DNA of 64,000 bases from Oscheius dolichura (GCA_932521035.1 OW051492.1:3348001-3412000), one strand, 5' to 3'; counted from the first letter of the stretch, positions 33,764 to 48,700 are shown. Numbers and translations: made by a program. The notes: generated by a model from the letters alone, not told the origin.

Positions 33764-36700
33764 ATGATCCGCACCTCCTCAATGGAGCGAGCCGTATCCA
33801 TACTGGGAGATCAGCCGCCCACCGTATCGATGTAAGTCCTCCTCTCTTCTATTTTTCTGTGTTGATTTACACATCACCCGGGCGAGACGACGCCGGCTAT
33901 CACTTCCCCGTTTCAACTGGTTCTTGTCCACTTCGTCTCGTCTCTTTTAACAAAACAGCTGGACGAGAGAGTTCGCCCGCCGGGGTGACACACCCTCCTC
34001 CAGTACACGTACTTTAACAAACAACAGGGGCCCTCTTTCCCTTTCTTCCTCTTCCTCTCTTATTTTGAATTTTGTATGTTTTGAACGATCAAAACGTATC
34101 AGACTCAAAGAGCCTCAAGGACTTCTAAGGCGATTAACCCCTTGTTGAGCGTTTATAGCGGCGAAATTTTGGATAAGAAAGGAGTTGTTCGGTGGGCAGG
34201 GGACAGGTGACAGGAGGGTGGGACAGGCAGACGGCAAATGGACCACTACGACTTCAAATGGGGCTGGATCTCTTCGCCGATCGGAGCTAAAGTTTTGTTA
34301 CCGTATCCTATAAATGTTCAATGAGCCTGCCTCTGAGCCGTCGGCTCACAGTAACCTTTCCAGAGCGAACTTTCTGTATTAATGCCTCCTAGGCATACAT
34401 GACCAATTTGGGCCAGCAGGCTTTCTTTCTCTGACTGCGCTTTCGGGCCGGGCCCGTACCTGCCCCCTGGCCATGTATGCAAAAAAGTATCCTCCCGGCT
34501 CCCAGGAGACACGTTGGATACGGATACAGTATCCTCCCGAGAGTCATTGATTGTAATAAAGCCTTGGCTACTTTGTTCCATGCTAACCGTGACCTTCATC
34601 CCTCCTCCCCCTCCATTTTTTATCCCGCCATCTAAACAAATTGCCCTCCTTTGTCTTGTCAGCTCTTTTTTGTCCACTGTGTCAGCTACCTGCAAACAGC
34701 GTGTGTTCCGTTTCTCATTTTCTCTCTCCCCAGGCTCTTCGTCCCCGTTCCACTGTCTTCCCCCAATTGGCATATTGCCAGTGAAATTGTCCTCCTCCTC
34801 CCCCAGTTCACTGCTGCCACCTGCCCCCTGCCCCTTTCTCGGAGAGAGAGACTAGCTTATCAGCTGGCTTTTCTCTCTATTGTGTGCGGGGGATGGATGA
34901 CAGCCGGACGACGACGGCGGCGGCGGCCTTTCCTTTTCTCTCTCCCTCGGGCCGTGTGGGGAGAGAGAAATATGGTCGGACAAAATCGATCAGTTCCGAT
35001 CGGATCGAGATTTCGGGGTGAATTTCTTGGGGGTGGCCGGCCAGCTGCGTGTGTGTGACACGCCCAGCCAGCCGTTCTTTTGACATCATCATTTTCGAAC
35101 GGGCGCTCGTTAAATCTTTCGCACCTAATTGCTCCTCCTCTCCTCCATCCCGCTCTGGCCTCCTCCTCATTCTACGAGCTATTACGTTTCGGGTACAAAA
35201 AGCGATTGAAGAGGTCCGGAGAGAACGGAGAGAAGGTCAGAGCCCCCAGTCTTTTGTTGCCATCCTGTCCACCGTTCCTTTTGATACGGCCACCGTCTAT
35301 TCTCTCTCTATTTTACTAGATTTTGTCCTTTCTTCGTCTCTGTTTACTGTATCCTCTGGATGATATTGGAACCGCTACATCAGAGAGAGGAAAACAGGAA
35401 AGGGATCTGTGACTCCTTTGCTGATCTCTTATAAACAACGGGAAGAAGTGGCGCAATGTTACTTCTCCTAATGACAAACCATAAACCGGGAGTAACAGGT
35501 TTCTTTTCCAGCTATGACTCAGAGAAAGCAGGGTTTGATAGGGGGAACCCGGGTCACGAGGCTGACCTGAGCTGATTTCAAAATGATCCGCTCAGGTTTC
35601 TCTATAGCCTGGTTCTCTTGCCGCCCTTTACCCCCTACCTCAAGACGAGCTTTCGAGCCTAGGCGACCATTACCGTATTCAAAAGACGCTGGGAAGATTT
35701 CCCTGTCCTCCCCAGGTCTCCTGGCCAGAGGTTCAGATGGCCTTGTGGGTGAAGTGGATACCATTGAAAGCCTTGTTCTCCGCCTTCTTCTCCTTCTTTT
35801 ACATCCATTTTGAACGGGACGCTGGCAGTCCTCCCGCCATAAAACTCGCAGCGTCCTCGTGTCGCCTCTTCCCGCGCCATCGGCCACGTCAAGTTTCGGG
35901 GAGGCTGTAACCGGGCCGGCTCGATCTCCTTCCCGAACTGATCGTAGACTTCTCCACATCCATTGGGAAGCACACTGCCTGGTCTCATTGGGTAGAATTC
36001 CCTTTTTATTTGAAAAGCTGTAGGAATCCGTCAAACGGCAAGAGCAGTCTTGTCCAATCTCGTCATCCTCTCCCTCCATTTCTCTGCCAAAAATTCAAAT
36101 ATCAGTTCGTCTTCCATGGGTGGCTGTTGTGGTGTTAGTTTCTTCATCTCTTTCCCATTATTTCCCTCCATTTCAAGAAGAAGAAAAAACCAAAGAAGAC
36201 GGCGAAGCCGCAGTCGTCCGAGGTGCCGTCGGCTCTACCGCGCCTGCCGGACAACCCACAACGGAATATATCAGCGCCGACTATAAAATATGAAGAAAAA
36301 GACAACGACGACGATCTGAAGTCCGACGCGGATAAGAAGGATACGGTCGAGAATAACAAGGCCATGGATACGGCAGCTAATCACTCCGGCCTCTATGTGG
36401 ACCACTTCATCTGGCAGCAGTTCACCTGTCCCCACGACAAGCCGACGGCGGAGAAGAAGCAGTGACCCCGGAACAGGCACACTCATTCGAACTTCTTCTT
36501 GTTATTAACACGACTACCGAAGCACGGGCTAATACAAATAAACATGCTTTCTGCTTGGAACGGACTCTAGAAAACCCCCCGTCCACTCCTCCTATTTGAC
36601 CCTCTCAAAAGGGCAGCGACCCTTTCCCGTTTCTCAGTCTGCCGCCGCCCGTCCTCCTCCGCCTGACTCGGTGTTTCATTGTTTATTCCCAATTAGTTTC

Positions 36701-39700
36701 TCGAAGATGGATTGATGAAATCTCTCTCCCAGACATCCGTCAAAAGAGCCAGAGCTAAATAACAAAAAAAAATAACTCGCATCATAAATATTGTGACTCA
36801 TGGGCGACGAGCACATACACGCATAAACAAGAGAGGCCCTTTGTCGTTTGTCTTACTGGCCATTCTGGCTTCATTCTGTGGTCTTTTACTCTTTAGAAAA
36901 CTCTATTTTTAGTTCATTTTCATATAAAAGGGTGGGAATTCTCCTCCTGGCTCTCTACCGCCGAGAGGATGAAGGCCAAGTCCTGGAATAAGCGGGGGAA
37001 TTGACCACAGAACTCTGTAGTCTGCGAGATACCCAATTTCTCCCTCTATGTTTGGTTCCTTTCGACTCAAAATAGACTAGAAGTTATGAGCAACGGATTT
37101 ATTTTCCAATTGGATCAAAAAATTGATGTGACAACAAAAGATCAGTGGATCCCGGCTCCGGGTCATGAGGCCATTAGGCTGTCTTGAGCAGTCTCTATTT
37201 TGAAATGATCCACTCACCTTCTCTGTAATGTGCTCCTCTCTCTTCCCGTGTGCTCTTTGTTCCCCTGATGTCAGCTTTTCCCTGCTCCTTTTCCTTATCT
37301 CCCCTCACCACCTTTTCCTTCTGCTCTTCCTCTTCCTCGTCCTCCTCCTCGTCCTCCTCCTCGTCCTTGTCCCCGTGGCACGTGTTGCTCCCGGCCATTT
37401 CCACCCTCGCCCTCCCTCTCATCTGCACATGTTCTCGCCCCGTTTTTTCCCCGGTTCCTGTCCAATTGGCTCCATCCCTTTGAAGATTAGCCGCTCTCCT
37501 CCGGCGAAGTCGCTCTCTTCCATCCGCCGTCCAACCCGGACCCCCCGTTGTAATTGCCACGACCTCCCACAGCGACGGGCTCACCTGTGCCCCCCTTGTT
37601 TACTCATTTCCCCCGTTCAAATTTGAATCCCCTTCTAGCCGTTCTTTCCTCTAATTTTGGAGACTTTTCCTGGAAAAAGGAGTTGCGATAATCCGGGTTC
37701 ATAGTGGAAAGACTGGGGCAGTTGAACTCTGGTGCCGATTTGAGCCGGCTGATAGGGAAAAGAAGCACGTTTTCACTTTTTAGGGGACCATAAAACTGTA
37801 AATTTACTTCTTTTCCTTTTAAAAGAGATGAAAACATGGTTAAAAATCCTTTAAACCCCCAAAAACTGGTGAGTTCCTCCGTTTTGTATGCTCTATGCCA
37901 CCCAGCAGTCCTTTAACCCTTTTGAATTTGAATTACTCTCCCCCCTCTGGTTTTCCATATTTTTCCCTTTTCCAAGAAATGTATCCATCTTTCGTGGTCC
38001 TCTGAACTTTGTTTAAACTTTGGAATTCCAAAGAATACCCGTTTATTGCCTCTATTTATGAGTTTGCTCTTCTTTTCAGCCTCCTCCTTTTTATTCCCTG
38101 ACCTTCGACGCCGTCTTCTGCAAAAAATGATACTTCACGTTGCAAAATGCTTTGCAGAAAAATATCTTACAAAAGAGGATGAGGTTTTCCTTTCAATTTG
38201 CTACTTTTTGAGGGATTTTTGGAAATATATGAAGGAATCGGGAAGCCGGGCGCGTCTCTGTTCCTCCTGCTCCCGGCCTCCCCGCTGTCCAGCCAGTTTG
38301 GGGCCACAAACTTTAGAGCCATCTAGAGCAATTACGTTAACTTTAATTTTAAGGATAACGCAATTATTTTAAGCCAAAAGAGTCAACAAGCCATCGGTCC
38401 CCCGCGTGGTGGCCTGGTGCCTGCCCAACCCACCTGTGAGTCCTGTGAGAGAGAAATATTCACTCTTCAAAGAGAATATTTCTTCTCGCCAGAAAGGGAG
38501 CTATACTTCGCTATTCTTTAGTAGAATAAGAGGAAGAGCTGTGCTGACCACTAGCGAGCCCCACGGCTGTCCCCCTCTCGGCCGTCCATTGTTTGGTAAC
38601 GTGATCCGTACCCCAACAGCCTCCAATCCTCATTGTTTCTCGTCGTCCTTCCCTTTGTCGACCTCTCTTTTTATTAGTTCTCTCGTTTAATATGGCTAAA
38701 ATAAGAGGAATATTTCCAGATTCAGCACAGCTGAAGAAAACGACGACGACCAGCCGCCGATCCCCCTGCCGAGGACACCAGAACCAGTGAGAAGTACCTC
38801 CTCCACCTCGAGTCTCAGCCCTTACGCGTGAGTTTTCCCTCTTTCTATTAACTTTGCCAATATTTTAGCTTTGAAATAAATCGAAGTTTTCGTTTTTTGG
38901 ATAGTTTTGGCGGAGAGAGTCCCGGAATCAGGCTGGTCTCCAGTTCATCGGACATCGACTCGCAGCACAGCCCGGGAGGTACTGTCCTCCTCCTCCTCTT
39001 ATCCTCTCCTAGGGGAATGGTCTAACTCCCAAATGGCGACAGTCGACATGAGGACAGATGCCCTCTCGCCTCCGGGCAATCGCTTCTACTCCCACCACGG
39101 GTCGCTGGACTCGCTGGATGGCATTGCCACCTCGTCCAATTATGACGAGACCGGCGGTAGCAGTACGGGAATTCCGCTGTCTAGAGCCTCCCAGCCTAGT
39201 CTTCACTTTCATTTTGGTACTTTTTCCATTATATTTTATTGAAAACCAGGTTCAGATGATGAGGAAAGCCAGTTGAATGACTCCCAGAGATGTCGGTCGC
39301 TGGATGACTTGTCCAAGGGAGCAAAGGTGCGGGTTCTCTCTATTTTGAGTTTCTATTTGTTAGGGAAGGGATGGCAGATCCGGGGTGAGCCTCGGTGGAG
39401 GCTGCCTCGTCCAGCAGATTGGCTTCCAGCGGTGGAGTGTTGAGTCGAGTTGGGAACCTTTATTCTCTCAATTCAAGGCTCCTTCCGTATGTTAGATGGG
39501 GGCACCCTGTGATAAAAGACCTCTGGGTCAATTAGGGCCGTAGTTCCTGGGCCCCCGCCCTGTGTGCCCTCGTGGTAGGATCTCCATCGGCTCTTGTACC
39601 TAATGCTCGGCCGGGACCACCTGGGATGCTAGATGCCACCCCTTTCGTCGACGTTTCCCCCAAAGAAATCAAAAGATAGGGCCTGTTGAATATGGATGAG

Positions 39701-42700
39701 CCCTCCCAGAAAAAGTCAATCAAAGACCAGCTTTCGTCTTCAGAATGATGCCGACTCCTCCTACCATTCTCTCGACCGAATGAGGCGAGGCTCCCACTCC
39801 TCGAACAACAACAACCTCGACAAGATATCCGACTACCCGGCGCTAGAAGCCGCGGTCGCTGCCTTTCTCTCCGAGCCGGATCAGATGGACGACGACCAGG
39901 AGCCACTGCTGTCGTCCAACGACACGGGTACGTCTCTTTCGAGTGTTGATTGTCCTCCTCCTCCCTCCTTTTCTCGTCCTCCATTCCGTAGTAAAAATGA
40001 ATCAGAGAACGATTTTCTCGGGAGGGGACGTGTAAAAGACATGGGGCTGAGTCAGGAGCGAATGTCATTTCTTTTTTCCTTCCTCTCTCGCCTTCCTATT
40101 TCTCCCATTGTGTACATACCCCCGGTTTTTTGGACATCACCCCCGGTTTGACATTGATATTATCATAGCTAGGGGAGCCGGCCGTCTCCTCCTTCTGGCT
40201 GTAAACAGAGAAAGATATTGCACAGAAAAAACTATCTCTCAATCTGCCCATCTACCGTTCTGGGGGGTGGGCTGTCGGCGGCTCTGGTCCCGCCTTTATT
40301 CATATTTGCAAGAAAATATTTGGGCCGTCTCTCTTTTCCATTCGACACAAGTTTTCCCCTTTCTCAAACTGTTTTGCCGTATCATTTGTCTCCTCCTCCT
40401 TCTTCACCTCTGGGACAACATCACAGAGCGATGATCACTTTGATAGGGGGATGAAGGTGCCGGCCTTAGTTGGATCATCTACAGTATTCTCTATCCGATA
40501 AAACACTTAAAATGGATAGAACCGCATCTGGCCCATTCTACCGTAGTCTGCCAGTAGGGATGATGTGCAGGGCTGTCCCCCTGTTCCATCCTCCCTGTTT
40601 ACCAGCTTTTTTCTCTTCCATGACCTTTTCATTTTCATAGAAATTGCAAAGTGAACAACAACTATAGCCCTGTTGTCCGGGCAGAGGCCCGGTTACGAAA
40701 GGCCACTGCCAGCCGCCCAACCTGCAACCTCTCCTGCCTGCCCTAACTGATTCACAAGTGCAAATAGTCTCTCCCTCCGGTGCACTTTACATCTCTTAGA
40801 AAACGACTTCAATCAGGTGACAATTACTCACGGAACCTGTAGTTCTCCGGGTTCGGTCCCCTCTGCCACCACTTGACGACGAACCTGACCCGCCGGCTCA
40901 AATGGTCTATATCCGCGGCTAGCATCATTTCATTGTTTACAAAAGCCGACACAATCACACGAGAGAGCTGTTCCTCCTCCTCTGCTTCCTTGTCACTTGA
41001 GCGCAACCGAGTAGTTTCAGACCAGGGCCAATTTGTTTCCTCATCCTCTTTCTCTCCCTCTTCTTCCTCTTTTTCTCTCCCTCTTCTTCCTCTTTTTCTG
41101 ATTTGTGCAGGTGACAAAATCACATCGGCGCTAAAGTGACGATTTCGGGAGGCTGCTCGTCTGCCTAGACACAAACCATTGGATCTGGCTTTTTGATATC
41201 CGCTCTAAAAAGATGGCATTCTTTGGTAGAAGCATCTTGGAGGTGGGCCTGCCATTGTATGCCAAGCAGGGTCCATGCCAAGTTGGGCAAAATCTATCCT
41301 CCCTTGCCCAAATTACAGGCCGCCCAGTTTTTGAATCTCCGAGCGTTGGGGGCATATTTCGAAGTCGTGGGATCTCCTCTGTGTAACTGTAATTTATGGA
41401 CTGCCGGACAGTATTAAGCCACTCTTTCCAAGGTGTCTTCCTTTTGAAAGGAAGGAAAGAAGGCTTTCTGTGTATTGTGTAAGCCTTGAGTCAGTCGATC
41501 CCCTCCTCCCTGTGTTGCCGACCTCCTTACGAGTAGTGCCGTTTCTTATCTGCCCCGTATGTTTTTCGGATCTTCATGGGCTGCTGTAAATCGTGAGAGA
41601 GAACTCCCTCCTCCAGGGAGGACCTAATTCCCCGACCCATTTACTGTGACCCTAGTTGGCGGGCGCCGTCACCTCTCCCTCTCACTCCAAAGCTGGCAAC
41701 ACAAATATTTACCTTCTCCCCTCGGTTTTTTCTGGCTCTCCAGTCCATTCCCTTGAAAATATTATGCGACGAGTACTATTCGCCTCGTCTTTACACCTTG
41801 CATGGGCTGACGCATCCCCCTAGTCGTCGTCGTCCCCCGTGCCTGTCTCTCGTTCCCAGATCCCGATTCCCCCAGCCATAAAACGACACAAGATGCACTT
41901 CCTTTTCTCGCATCATTTGTCTCCGTTCCGCCATGTTAGCCACCGATTGATTTTCTCAATCCACTCCCCCATTCCCCCAGCCGGTGACTGTATATGATCA
42001 GATCTCTCCCCCCGTCTCCTCGCTTCTTGTTCTGTGAGTGACTCCCTTCCTTGTCCCCCGGTCCCCCTCCCCCGTAGAAGGTGTGGTCTCCGTCCCCCTG
42101 ATGAATAATTCTCCTGAAGCGAAAAAAACGGGTGGAGGGTCTTATCGGCGATGACTCGAGGAGTTGGCGACAGGGACAGCGTGATCGTTAAACCGTTTCC
42201 AGGCGGCCGGGGCCCCCTTTGAATTCTTCAACCCCCTCTGTAGTATCGATCCCCCTGCTTTTTACGAGATGTCGACATTGTTTTGGCGACTGGCTTGGTC
42301 ACTTTTCCCCTATCGATTTCCCTCCCAATGGAATTAATTACAGATCCGATCGAAAGTGTCGACTATCCGGGATCGCCCAGAGACGATTTTGGCGAGAAGC
42401 CGCGTCTGCTCGAGCTGCCGTCGATCAGCGAAGAGAACGAGGACACCATTCGGTCGAGGCACTCCTCCGTCCATGGCTCCGAACGCCATTCTCTCGATTT
42501 TGGCGTTCCGGAGCCGGATCACATCGCCCCGGGATCATATTCCCACCTGCCTAAAGACTTTGAAGAGCTGTCCTCCCCGCCACAAGTCGTCCACCGGTAG
42601 GTGCCTTCTTCCATTTAAAGGAGACCGCTTTCTAGGCGGGTTGTGAGTGATAACCACGTGAGTTATGGCAAACAGGACGAGGACTTCACCCCCGCGGCCG

Positions 42701-45700
42701 ACGCCCTCCCTTATCCCGTCTTGATGAGAGGACAAGCCGGCATAAGGGCCAGCCAGAATGGCCGATGTATGAGTCAGTGTATTCTGACCGTTGAAACCGT
42801 CGCCACCGAGACAACTGCCAGTATGAGGAGTTTGAGTAAATCTGACCCGTCACTGGAAGACAAAAACGGTACGCATTCCTCCCTATATACGTTTTATCGT
42901 CTTTGTCATCCAGAACTCAAAGGAAATGATCAGCCAGACGCGGTGGAAGACGATGACGAACCGCCACAGATGCAAGCGCCGGCCCCGCCGCCAGTCCTTT
43001 TGACCAGGAAAAATTCCGTCGTCGCCAAGAATTCCTGGCAGACGTATTTCCACTCGAGTGGAGTCACTCCCCATACTGTAAGTCTTTTATTTCCATTTTG
43101 ACTATCTTTGTCGGTAAAGGGAAGGCTCTCTTTACAGTACACTACTAATCGGTATCCCGAGTACGGTAAGATATAAACATCGTGTTGTTAAACTAGTCGT
43201 TGTGAACACTTCCAGCGGGCAAACGCCTGCCGGCCTGCCCAGCTCAGGGCCAGAGGGGACTTGAAGCCACTGACAGAAAAGGAGCTGCCCGTAGTTTTAC
43301 TGGCTTCTCTCTTCTCAAGTAACCTTCTTTGGCAAATTCCCCTGTTATGGGAACTCCAAATGGTCCTGAGCTCGGCCGGCCGTGGAAAGCCACAGTCGAA
43401 CTGCGGCTACGTGTCCCCCAGCTTCCTGCTTTGATTATGTGCACTTTCACTTTCAATTGGAAGAGTTTCCCCATATCTAGCTTCTTCTTCAGGTGATCAC
43501 TCCGACGACTGCCGCCCTCACCGCCCAACGTCCCAAGTTGCCGAGTACGAGCAGCGAGACCGTCAAGTAAGCTACCCTCTTACAGTTCTCGCCAAAATTC
43601 TTCGCTTATCCAGCTTCTAGGCTCTAGAATCCCTTCAAATTCTCCACAAAATTATTGTTGTTGTTGTGTTTGTGGGGGTCTTTTGTGTGGTGATGGCATG
43701 TGTCTTCTCTCATAAGCACCCTTTTCCTCTGTTCCTCTGTTATCCATCCGGGAGACGGGCTCTCCTCCTCCTTCTCCCGATGGCCGCTTGTCTTTTCCAG
43801 CTTGGATGACCCTCCTCCTTCACCCAGTGGATTGTCCCGTTCTGCCAGTGGTTCCTCTGTTGTTGCCTTTGTTCGCAAGAGTATTCACCGCCTCTCGGGC
43901 CGGAACAGGCATGGCGGTCCTCCACCATCCCTGTCCTCCTCCGCCGTCGTTCCCGAGATCGGTGAATTCATGGAATGTATCGAGGCCACGAGCACCCTGA
44001 AGAGACGAAACACCACTCCGAATCGAAAGAAAATCACAAAACCCCCTGGGTTGAGGTAAGTTCCGAGGCCACCCCGCCGGCCTTCTTCAGCACCTCGTTT
44101 GCACTCGTTATGTTTAGACCCGAGTCGCCTGTGCTCGGCTGGTTGGTTTTTGTCGTTTGAATGTGCCTATCCTCTCTCTCTCTATCCAGCACGCCGACTC
44201 ACTCACTTCTAACTGTCCTGTTTTCCGTTTTTCTAATTTGCCTGTTGCATGGGATTGTGCGTGTGTGCCGTACTCCCTTTGTTGGCTACCGTATCCTCTA
44301 AAAATTGTATACTCGAGTCAGTCCTCAGACCTCCTGATCAGTTCTCCCTCCTTGGGAGGATTTCTTACCGTAGAACAGCATTTAAGAGCTCTCCAGGACC
44401 TTGGGAACCTAAAGGGGCCAGTATCCGATCCGTGAAACCGTTGAAGATCTTTCTAGGGGCTCCTGGAAGCGGAGGTCAGTACAACCACCCGATGTTTCTA
44501 TAAAAGCGGAGGGGGAAATGACAAACTCTTCCGTGAAACAAAAAAATTACGCGCTACGCGGCTGGTTGTACAGATTGTCTTGACCATTCCAGCCGGGAAT
44601 TGTCCCGAGCCTTCTTTTGCAAGCCGTGTCTCTTCCAGTTTCGCGGTGGCCAGCCCAGGTCCATCTCAAAGACTGCCTGCCCCGACACTCTAACAGTGTG
44701 CGTGATGTGTTCATCTTTTTTTTCCCTTTCTGATGGTGTAAATGTCGCTGCTGCCGTCCTTTTTCTTCTCCCCAAAAACACCATGATATGATTCTCGCCA
44801 GTGGAACTGCCCCTCCCGTTCCCCCATCTCCCCCAATCACGCCTGTTTAACCCCTCTCTGACTGACTCGGGTTCTCTTATTAATTAATCAGCCGTAGAAA
44901 GCCTGCCACGATTATCTACGATTTGCAATTAAACATATGTAATTGGTAGTAAATGAATTTTCAGGGGAAGCGGTGTTGCAAAGCATAAGAAAAGCGGAGC
45001 CGAGACAATTTCCAGTGCATTTGGAGGAATATTCGGAAACAAAAAGAACAAGGTAAGAGACTGGAGCCGTTTACAAACAGTACATGACAAAAAAGCCGTC
45101 GTGTAACAGTTCCATAGGGGGCAGAGCAGTTATAAAGGCGACCCCCACCTGGGCAAGCCGTGGGCGCGGGACCGAATCTATCTAGGCCGGCAGTGGAGAG
45201 GCCAACGGCCGCAGGGGCAGGAGATCGTATGAGTTCGACTTCTTGGGGTCTTGTTTGCTTTCATTTTGACTAGAAAATCATCTCAAAGAGAGACGATGTT
45301 CCCCTGTCCCTAGAGGACGGGCCCCGGGGCAGACGAGGCAAATTGACCTCATCCTCCCATTCTCCAAAAGAGTAGAAAATAAACTCCTGTATATTTCAGT
45401 CCCGTGCAAAGCTGACGAACCTGGTAACCAACGGCTCTGAGCCGTCGTCCTCCGGCGTCAGTGCCACCCTGCCGACGAGTTCCAAGAGCCACAGCCGAGG
45501 AGCCATCCCCTCGTTCTCCGAAGGTTTGTGCCTCCTTTGTTTTCTAAGTTCTCCTCTTCTCTTCTCTTCTTCTACCGCTTTTGGGAACTGTCTTCTTTTT
45601 TTCTAGGCTTAAACTGGGATGGATTGTCCGGAACTGTGAAGGCCCGCCTGAATAGAGGTATCCTCCCGCTCTTCCCCGTGGCTTCTCCCCTCCCCCAAAA

Positions 45701-48700
45701 ATGACTAGACCTCGTCTAGGGTCCGTTCCCCTCGCGTTCCCTCCACACTCAAACCGCTTGTCTAGCCAGGGCACACGGGTTATATAGTGAGAGTCTAGAA
45801 GACACCGCCGCCGACTCATCTTGCCGTGGAGGGAAATTCGGCAAAATGGAACAAATGACCGGGTTCATTTTGGGTATGAAGGACTCGTCATATCTGCCTA
45901 TTGTCACCCGGGATTACAGCTACAGTACCACATCCTCGGCCACTAACCGTATGTTCTTCTTCCTAAACTAGGGGGAGAGGGGGATGGGAGGACAGTAGCC
46001 CCCGGAGACAGCTCTATCCTAATTCGGGGGAGAGCAGGCAATATAAAGTGTGAATTTTTGTCCTCGACGGCGTGCCGCCATCAGCTGAACAGCAGGTGAA
46101 ATCCGGCGACAATGAGTTGTTGAAATGAGGCCATTTGTGTCCTTTTCTGCCATTTTTAAACCCTCTCTTTATTCTCTTCTTATTAATCTCCTTCTTTCTC
46201 TAATCAAGAGGCCAACTGGCCCTGGGAATTCCCCCCTCCCCTCGGGGTTCCGGCTGTCCCTTGTTCTAAAAATTACCCGAGAGCGAGAGATGACGAGGCG
46301 CCCCCAAATCACCCCGGAATGCATACAGGTGTGGCTTTCATTCTTCTTCGTCTTCTTCGGCCATCGATCCGCCTTCTCGCCTTTGTTCTTCTGAATCACG
46401 ACCGCATTACAATCCGTTGCCGGCGTCTATTTCGAGCAGGCCTGGAAATGTCCCGGCCGCTACTATATTCCTAGACTATTCCAATCAGAAGATGTCAGGG
46501 CATCGACGGGCATCCTGCCCCGAAAACCATTATCCTCCAAAGGAGTCGCTCCCCTTCAGAAGTATCCACCTTGATATGGCCCAGCAGGAGGAGGAAGACA
46601 TCCCGGCCGAGGAGGTCGCCGAGTACGACGACCAGCAGGAGCTAATAGACGCCATCAAGAAGCAGCGCTCGCAATCGGCCTACTCGGCCACCTTGCTCAT
46701 TGATATCACTCCTCTGAATGAGAGACAGCATCGATGGTCATCCGAGGGACAGGTACACCACCCGGCCAGCGTAGCCGGTAGTTCCTATGGCAGTCAGGGT
46801 AAGGTGGCGGCGGCGACGGTGAGAGAGACGGCCCCTGCCCTCAGGTGGGAGAGAACGAGAGTGGATTGGAGGATTGCGTGAGAATGTCCCTGCCAATTAG
46901 TGTCCACCCTTTCTTGTTAGTTTATATACTTTTTTCAAGGTGTGTTGCGTGTTTCGGAACGTAAAACAGATGGCGGAGACGTGGCCTGCCGCAGGGAGTC
47001 GGCCAGCTACCCGTTTTCCTATCCTCCGGTGGCAGGCCCTGCCCTCCTTCATAATTCCTAGTTTTATTTTGATTTCAACCCATTTCTTATACCACATTTT
47101 AGCTGCGTACCCATTTACTACTCAATCAAAAACGAACGTAGTTGTTCCAAGAGCCACTCTACCGTAAACCCTCCGTCTTTAAATTGCCGGTCCCCGTTCC
47201 CATGTGCCTGGCCTTTAGACGCCGAATATTCCCAGTCCAAATGTAACGGGGCTCTTTTGACTGTCCCATTTCCCCGTTTCGTTCAGTTGTAATCACAAGT
47301 TTACTCCCAGCCAAATGTGTCAGAAATGCCGGCCTTTGATAGTCACATTTATAGTCAGCCCCGTGATAATTCCTGGCTCGTCTGAGAGGATGAGAGAGAG
47401 AGAGAGAGAGAGTGTGTGTGAAGGGGCTGTCCCCCTCTTGGCAGTTCTTCTCCCGCTTGCTTGTCTTCTTCTCTTCCTATCCGGCCACTCCTCTTCTTCT
47501 TCATCTCTTCCCGGCCATGTCATCCTCCCCAGTTTAGACACAATTGTGGAGTCGTTCAATGTAAACGGCGAGGATCAACGCTTCCTCACGATCGGTATCC
47601 ATGGCCCGGACACGATAACGGAGGAGCCGGACATTCGGCGAAGTGCCTCGAGCGAGATGACGACGGCAGGCTGTCGACATCGACGAGATCTTAGCGATGA
47701 GTCACACCGGCGGACGAGCACACCGGACAGAACTCTGAAACAACATCAGCGACGGAATAGCAGCGTCGTGCCGGGCAGTATTAGCAGCAGTTTCTCGATG
47801 GGGTCATTCAATGATTTCCGACGGCGGATAGGGCTCGGGGGTAAGGACACCGCGGGGGAGGGGACAGTGGACGGAGGACGGAGGATGGCTGCCTTCTCCA
47901 ATGGGAAGACGGGAGCTTTATAGAGATAGTCACAGATGCTTTAAACACACCTAGTGGCTGAGACTGACCGTGGTTTTCAGCTAAGGCCGACCTTCCCGAC
48001 ACGGTGAGCAGTATCTTCACGACGTCGAGTGGCTCCTCCCCGGAGGACGACGACCACGGCAGTGAGAAGGTGGACATCATCACCACCATATTGTGAGAAT
48101 TTGAGAGGAGGATCGGTTATAATAAGAGGAATTATAGAGAGAACCCTTATTACGGTAGACTGGGACTGTTCGAACCGAGTAGTTCCAACTCGTGGCACGA
48201 GAAGTTCGTCCACTCGAAGATGAGCAGCAAAGCAGTCAAGAAACAGGACGCCATGTATGGTAAGGGCAGACACGAGCAAGGAGACACTCTTTCATTTGCA
48301 GAACTGATTAACCTGGAGAAGCAGCACTGTGCCAACTTGGCCTTCCTCCAAGAGGGCTACCGCCGCCGGCTGCTGGACGAGAACGTCCTTACCCGGGACG
48401 AGGTCAACAATCTCATCCCGGATGTCATCGAGGCCCTCCTCCTCTTCCACTGCCACCTCCTGGAGTTGCTCCAAGCCCGCCAACTGGAATCCAACGAGAT
48501 CGAGACCATTTCTGACATCCTCTTCCACGAGGTGGAGCATGCCGGTTCCAGTATAATAACCCGTTTCAGTTGGGAGAGGACGGTATTCATACGACGAAGT
48601 GTATCGACGCCTATACGACCTTTGGCTCACAGAAGGATCGCAGCGAGAAGTACTGGGCCCATCTGATGATCAAGAATCAAAAATTCGCCGAGTTTACGAA

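Noticed and set aside
34318-34773. 151-codon minus-strand ORF
   Set aside because: No domain, no splice context, overlapping plus-strand frames of similar quality; treated as chance.
35519-36079. 186-codon minus-strand ORF
   Set aside because: Arg-rich low-complexity composition with no recognised domain. A competing frame on the same strand has better codon use over part of it. Not called as a gene.
37228-37626. 132-codon plus-strand ORF, Leu/Val/Ser-rich
   Set aside because: Derived from simple (CTCGTCCTC)n-like repeats inside the RhoGEF first intron; translation of a low-complexity tract.
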